DNA of 64,000 nt from Ipomoea triloba. Its lineage: Eukaryota; Streptophyta; Magnoliopsida; Solanales; Convolvulaceae. The notes under the pieces were generated by a model. The model did not search any database and had not been told where the DNA came from. It saw nothing but the letters and a program-made list of their open reading frames with translations. The stretch is from assembly GCF_003576645.1 (NCBI RefSeq), contig NC_044917.1, positions 9,063,846 to 9,127,845 on the forward strand, given 5' to 3'. The position numbers and the translations under genes are program-made. Each line of letters starts with the position of its first letter. Position 1 is the first letter of the stretch. Of the stretch, positions 60,302 through 64,000 are shown one piece after another.

Positions 60302-62665
60302 GTAATTTTTTTTTAAATGCCTTTTAAAACCTTGTTCTTGTTAGATACCCAATCTATTGTCATTACTACTGGCTCCTATACTTTGCTAATTTAGTTATTT
60401 TGTCCTTAAATTAGTCTGATTATGTCACCCTAAACCTGTACAAGAAAAAAAAAAAAAAGCAAAAAATGAAAAAACGTAGGAAAAAGAGTCTTAATTAATT
60501 AAACCACCCACAAAAGCCACGACTCAGCTCCTGCGGCAAGCTTGGTTGATCAATGGAAAGCATGGTTAACATATATAGTAAGCAGGCCCGCAGGAATTGA
60601 AAGATGAAGATTAATGGAGCTGAGCCTGAACAATTGTTATACTATACGGTGGAACATGGTTCACACAGTTCTGTGATCATGGTCCGAAAACGATTAAAGA
60701 AACGGTGATCGTTATATTTAACAAATATCGTATTCCTGATGTGTTCAGAACAAAATAAAACTACAGTGTATCTAAAACGAAATTGAATAATTTGTCTCAC
60801 ATATTGTGTTTATATTATCAAATTAAATTGTAATTGAATTGAAAATTGAAATGATACTTTAGTTGTGTTGAAATGAAATTACAGTATGTATAAAATAAAA
60901 CTGAATAATATGTATCACATATTGAGTGTATATTGTAAAATGAAAACTGTAGTTGAATTAAAATGATACTTTAGTTGCGCTGAAATTAGTACTGTCAAAT
61001 CGGGCGGGCCTGCCCCACCGCGGGCCTATTTTCTAACGGGCTTTTGCAGGCCAGCCTGTTAGGCCCACGAGCTAGGATTCATGCAATCCTAGCCTGCCCC
61101 ACTCGGGTTGGTAGGCCCCGCGGGATTTTATTTTTTTTAAAGCATTGCACATTAAATTAACCGTATCACATTTTTTTCATAATTATTATAATTTCTCTGA
61201 TAAATAATAATCAATAAATTTATCCAAATTATTAGTACAATCTTTTTCTCATAAGTAATTGTTGAACTCCTAAATATATTTTAATTGAAAAATATTATAT
61301 TTTTCATTAAATAATAAACAATTTATTCATAATTTGTAATATTGTATTTCATTTTTAGTATAAGTATTGCATTTTCATCTTGACCAAGAGACTATATAAT
61401 CTACAATTTTAATAAGAGCCAATAATGTTAAGGTTCTAACGGGAAGAAAAAAATGTTAGTGTAATTATTTTCTTAAACGAATGGTTCATATTATTTTGAT
61501 TTTAGTAATCTTTTATAATTTTTCTTCTTTACCCTCTATTATATTATTTTCTTCTCTTAAATAACCCACATTCTGTTAACTTTTAACTTATATTAATTTT
61601 TATAAGAAAGGTCTTAGGTTCGAATCTCATCATAATCAAAGTTGGTATAATTGTTAAACATATACTAAGAATATGTTAGATTATATTATTGAAAATTATG
61701 TATTATTCTATTACTCTTATAGTCTTATTAAATTAAATAAATTATGCATTACTCAAAAAAAATTATGCATTACTTTAATTTAGATGTTTACAATGCCTTT
61801 ATTAAAACAAAACATTCATTATCAAAAAAAATTTAAAAAGAGATATAATTTAATTAAATATATTGTATTTATTTTTTACAACAAAAGTTATTCATTATCA
61901 AAAAATTAAAAAAGAGATATAATTTCATTAGTTATATAGTCTTTATTTTCTACAATAAAAACTATTCATTATCAAAAACATTTTAAAAGAGATATAATTC
62001 CATTACTTATATTGTCTTTATTTTCTACAATGCAAAAACTCATTACCTTCAAATTCATTAATTAATTATATTTACTACATTATTCATTGTTCTCATTTTA
62101 CACTATCTTGTAATTAAATATTTTGTATCAATGTTATAATTTAATACAAATTAATTTTATATATTTATTTACTAAGTATTCTATTAATAACATAGAAAAA
62201 ATTTAAAAATAAATAATTTGAAACCAATCATATTAACTACTTAGGGAGGATTTGTTGACAAAAAAGACATTCAAATAACCCAATAAATTGAAGCCAAAAA
62301 CTACCCCGTAATATTTTTTGGACTACATCACAGTTGTTCACTTTAAAGGTAAATTGTATTTCTTTATTAATATGATTTAAAATGTATAAACTTTTATTAC
62401 CAAAAGTAGTATTTATTTATAATATTGTTTTTAGACTAAGTATTTTGACTATCGTTTTTACAAAATTATAAACATTTATTTTAGTGACAATTATAATCAA
62501 TCTCTCATATATTATCTTCATTCATATATTTTGAATTACCGATTTAAATAAAAAAAATTTAACATTCAATTACATATGCATGAACATCTCCTATATATAA
62601 TCTTGTATTGATATACTTTGAAATACTTATTTAAAAATAAATATTGGGCTTTATCCTGTGAAAAA
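60302..62665. other. Spacer between ALDH2 copies
   Basis: No gene seen. 60989-61130 is one end of a GC-rich GCGGGCC-type MITE like that at 34003. 61140-61410 resembles 53790-54070. 61780-62060 contains about four diverged ~75-bp units of TTCATTATCAAAAA and AAAGAGATATAATTTCATTA. Otherwise AT-rich. Confidence 0.5.
61790..62060. repeat. ~70-80-bp diverged tandem repeat
   Basis: Words ATTCATTATCAAAAA, AAAAGAGATATAATTTCATTA and TTTATTTTCTACAA return in order about every 75 bp, for around four units. Confidence 0.6.
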
Positions 62666-62669
62666 ACTA

Positions 62670-63645
62670 GTAAGAATAATATGAAGTAATACTACTGTTT
62701 AAATGTAATTATTATTTAAAAAAAATATCAATGATGTACTCTCAGTAACTTTATTAATAGACAGTAAATTCATGTACTATCATGTAAAATAAAAATACTC
62801 CGTATCAAATATGCATGAAATTCAATGCGAAAAATTACTTCAAGTTCCATTAAAGTTTATGCATGTAAAGATATAATGCCGTTCTTCAACCTTACCTAGG
62901 AGCCTGCACAAAAAAAAAAAAATTGGTATAGAATAAAAAGTCAAGAATAATAGTGTGGAGGAGAGAGAGAAAGTATAGTTATCAACATGCCATCACTCAT
63001 CAGTGTTGCCATTGGAGAGTACGTATAGATAAGAATCAGGCAGTTCACAAAGCCCGAAGAAAAATTTAAGAAATCTGAAAAGTGAAGAAACTGTAACGTT
63101 TTTTTTTTTTTTTTGAACAAGAACTCAAGAAGAAGCTAAGATTGAGAACACAAAAATGGCTTCTCGCAGACTTTCTACCTTGCTTTCTCGTTCACTCTCC
63201 TTTCCTTCTGCATCTGCTTTTCTGGGTATCTCTCTTTCTTTCTTTCTGTATATATGAATATTCTAGCATATGAAATCTTGATTATGGGGTTTTTTCTTTT
63301 TAAATATATTTCTTGGTTGCAAGTTGGGGTGTGCATGTGATGAGGTTTAATTTCTTGGGATATTTTCAAAGAGTTATATACTTAATTATAAAACTACAAA
63401 TCTTACTTTTGGTGTGTGGGAAATTTAATTTAATTTAATTTTTGAGAATCTGATCTCTTCCTGGAAATCTGGAAGTCTTATAGCTGCAATCCTGAAGAAA
63501 TAGTGATTTCCAAATGAGATTTCTCTGCTTTCTTTTGATATGTCCCCTTTCTGTCATGCATGCAATGCTCTTGGATCGGAGAGTACATGATTCTATTATG
63601 TTCGACCTGATGAGATGCAAATCTTGCAAAAAGAATAAATAAATA
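62670..63645 (+). repeat. Segmental duplication, copy B
   Basis: Counterpart of 54480-55490. Differences include a poly-T-bearing insertion in the 5' UTR (about 63098-63130) and a ~40-bp addition in intron 1 around 63405-63445. The alignment ends at about 63640, where a different repeat begins. Confidence 0.85.
63156..63225 (+). CDS. ALDH2 duplicate, exon 1 only (partial at window edge)
   Basis: The 70-bp first exon (targeting peptide [20 protein letters not shown] and following residues) is identical to exon 1 at 55016-55085 and is followed by the same GTATCTCT donor. No exon 2 is seen before the window ends 775 bp later, whereas copy A has exon 2 527 bp after exon 1. A repeat insertion from about 63660 could account for the extra distance, or the copy may be truncated. 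Confidence 0.6.
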
Positions 63646-63659
63646 AATAAATAAACAAA

Positions 63660-64000
63660 TAAGGGAAAATGACATCTTTAGTCCCTGAGTTATAGGAGTA
63701 GTGTAGACTTAGTCCCTAAGTTATGGCTGTATGCGAGTTTAGTCCCTCAGTTATTCACAAAGTGGCGAGTTTAGTCGCTGGACATTAAATTTGACGAAAA
63801 AATTAAAAAATATTCAAAATTTGAGGGGTAAAATAGGAAATTTACATTTTATTATTCTTCTTATATCAAAATCACTTTTACAACATTATTTTTTCACTTC
63901 TTAGCCAAATTATTTTTAATATTTTTCATTTTTAAAAGCATTTTAATAACTTTCAAATGACTTGTTAGGAACCTGACTCTCGTATAACACACTTAAAACT
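63660..64000. repeat. Repeat arm inserted after the duplicated ALDH2 segment
   Basis: Begins AAGGGAAAATGACATCTTTA, then GTCCCTGAGTTATAGG and three more 'TTAGTCCCT' phrases. This is the style of the foldback arms at 44313 and 48868. It runs off the window, so no second arm or TSD can be checked. Confidence 0.5.

Noticed and set aside
53790..61410. Extending the ALDH2 duplication upstream using the 53790-54070 / 61140-61410 similarity
   Set aside because: The shared words also occur in the core of the 52091 inverted-repeat element, so these may be independent transposon relics. The duplication is claimed only from about 54480 / 62670.

Overview
This window is plant nuclear DNA, most likely from a core eudicot. 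Its genes carry many GT-AG introns, and the products are plant-specific (RDR2, DEG9, a group III CNGC, mitochondrial ALDH2B). The intergenic DNA is AT-rich and crowded with SINE, MITE, MULE, Helitron and LINE remnants. An asterid such as a Solanales member would fit, but that is only an impression. Two N gaps (10253-10701 in a TA repeat, 29824-30162 in a poly-T tract) are assembly gaps.

Layout. 1-2180: a decayed LINE and a Helitron helicase relic that ends in a recognisable Helitron 3' terminus; a SINE is inserted in the helicase with a 17-bp target-site duplication (TSD). 3173-9526 (+): DEG9-type nuclear serine protease, nine exons. 11571-12833: two MITEs. 13279-17755 (+): RDR2, the RNA polymerase of the 24-nt siRNA pathway, four exons. 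18547-21359 (-): a conserved plant multi-pass membrane protein, four exons. 21478-25100: foldback elements, MITEs and a ~190-200-bp tandem array. 25399-27694 (-): dienelactone-hydrolase-family protein, six exons. 28.6-35.2 kb: a probable solo LTR, a ~30-bp minisatellite split by a MITE, a 5'-truncated LINE, and nested foldback/MITE insertions. 35262-42859 (+): cyclic nucleotide-gated channel, six exons. 43-54.5 kb: repeat-rich intergenic DNA with three foldback elements, two of them with perfect 9-bp TSDs; one carries a captured putative secreted-peptide exon (Pack-MULE-like). 55016-59490 (+): mitochondrial ALDH2B, eleven exons. 60218-60301: a decayed tRNA-Leu(CAA) gene. 62.67-63.65 kb: a duplicate of the ALDH2 promoter, exon 1 and part of intron 1, running into another repeat at the window edge.

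The genes do not form a functional cluster. They are unrelated housekeeping, silencing, signalling and metabolic loci. The exon chains of DEG9, RDR2, the CNGC, DLH and ALDH2 were joined by hand; every junction keeps frame and uses GT/AG, and total lengths match the families as I know them (589, 1121, 697, 238 and 535 aa). The most informative non-genic signals are the Pack-MULE-like element, the SINE family with several exact TSDs (one copy abuts a DEG9 splice donor), and the partial tandem duplication of ALDH2. I found no convincing undescribed multi-gene system.
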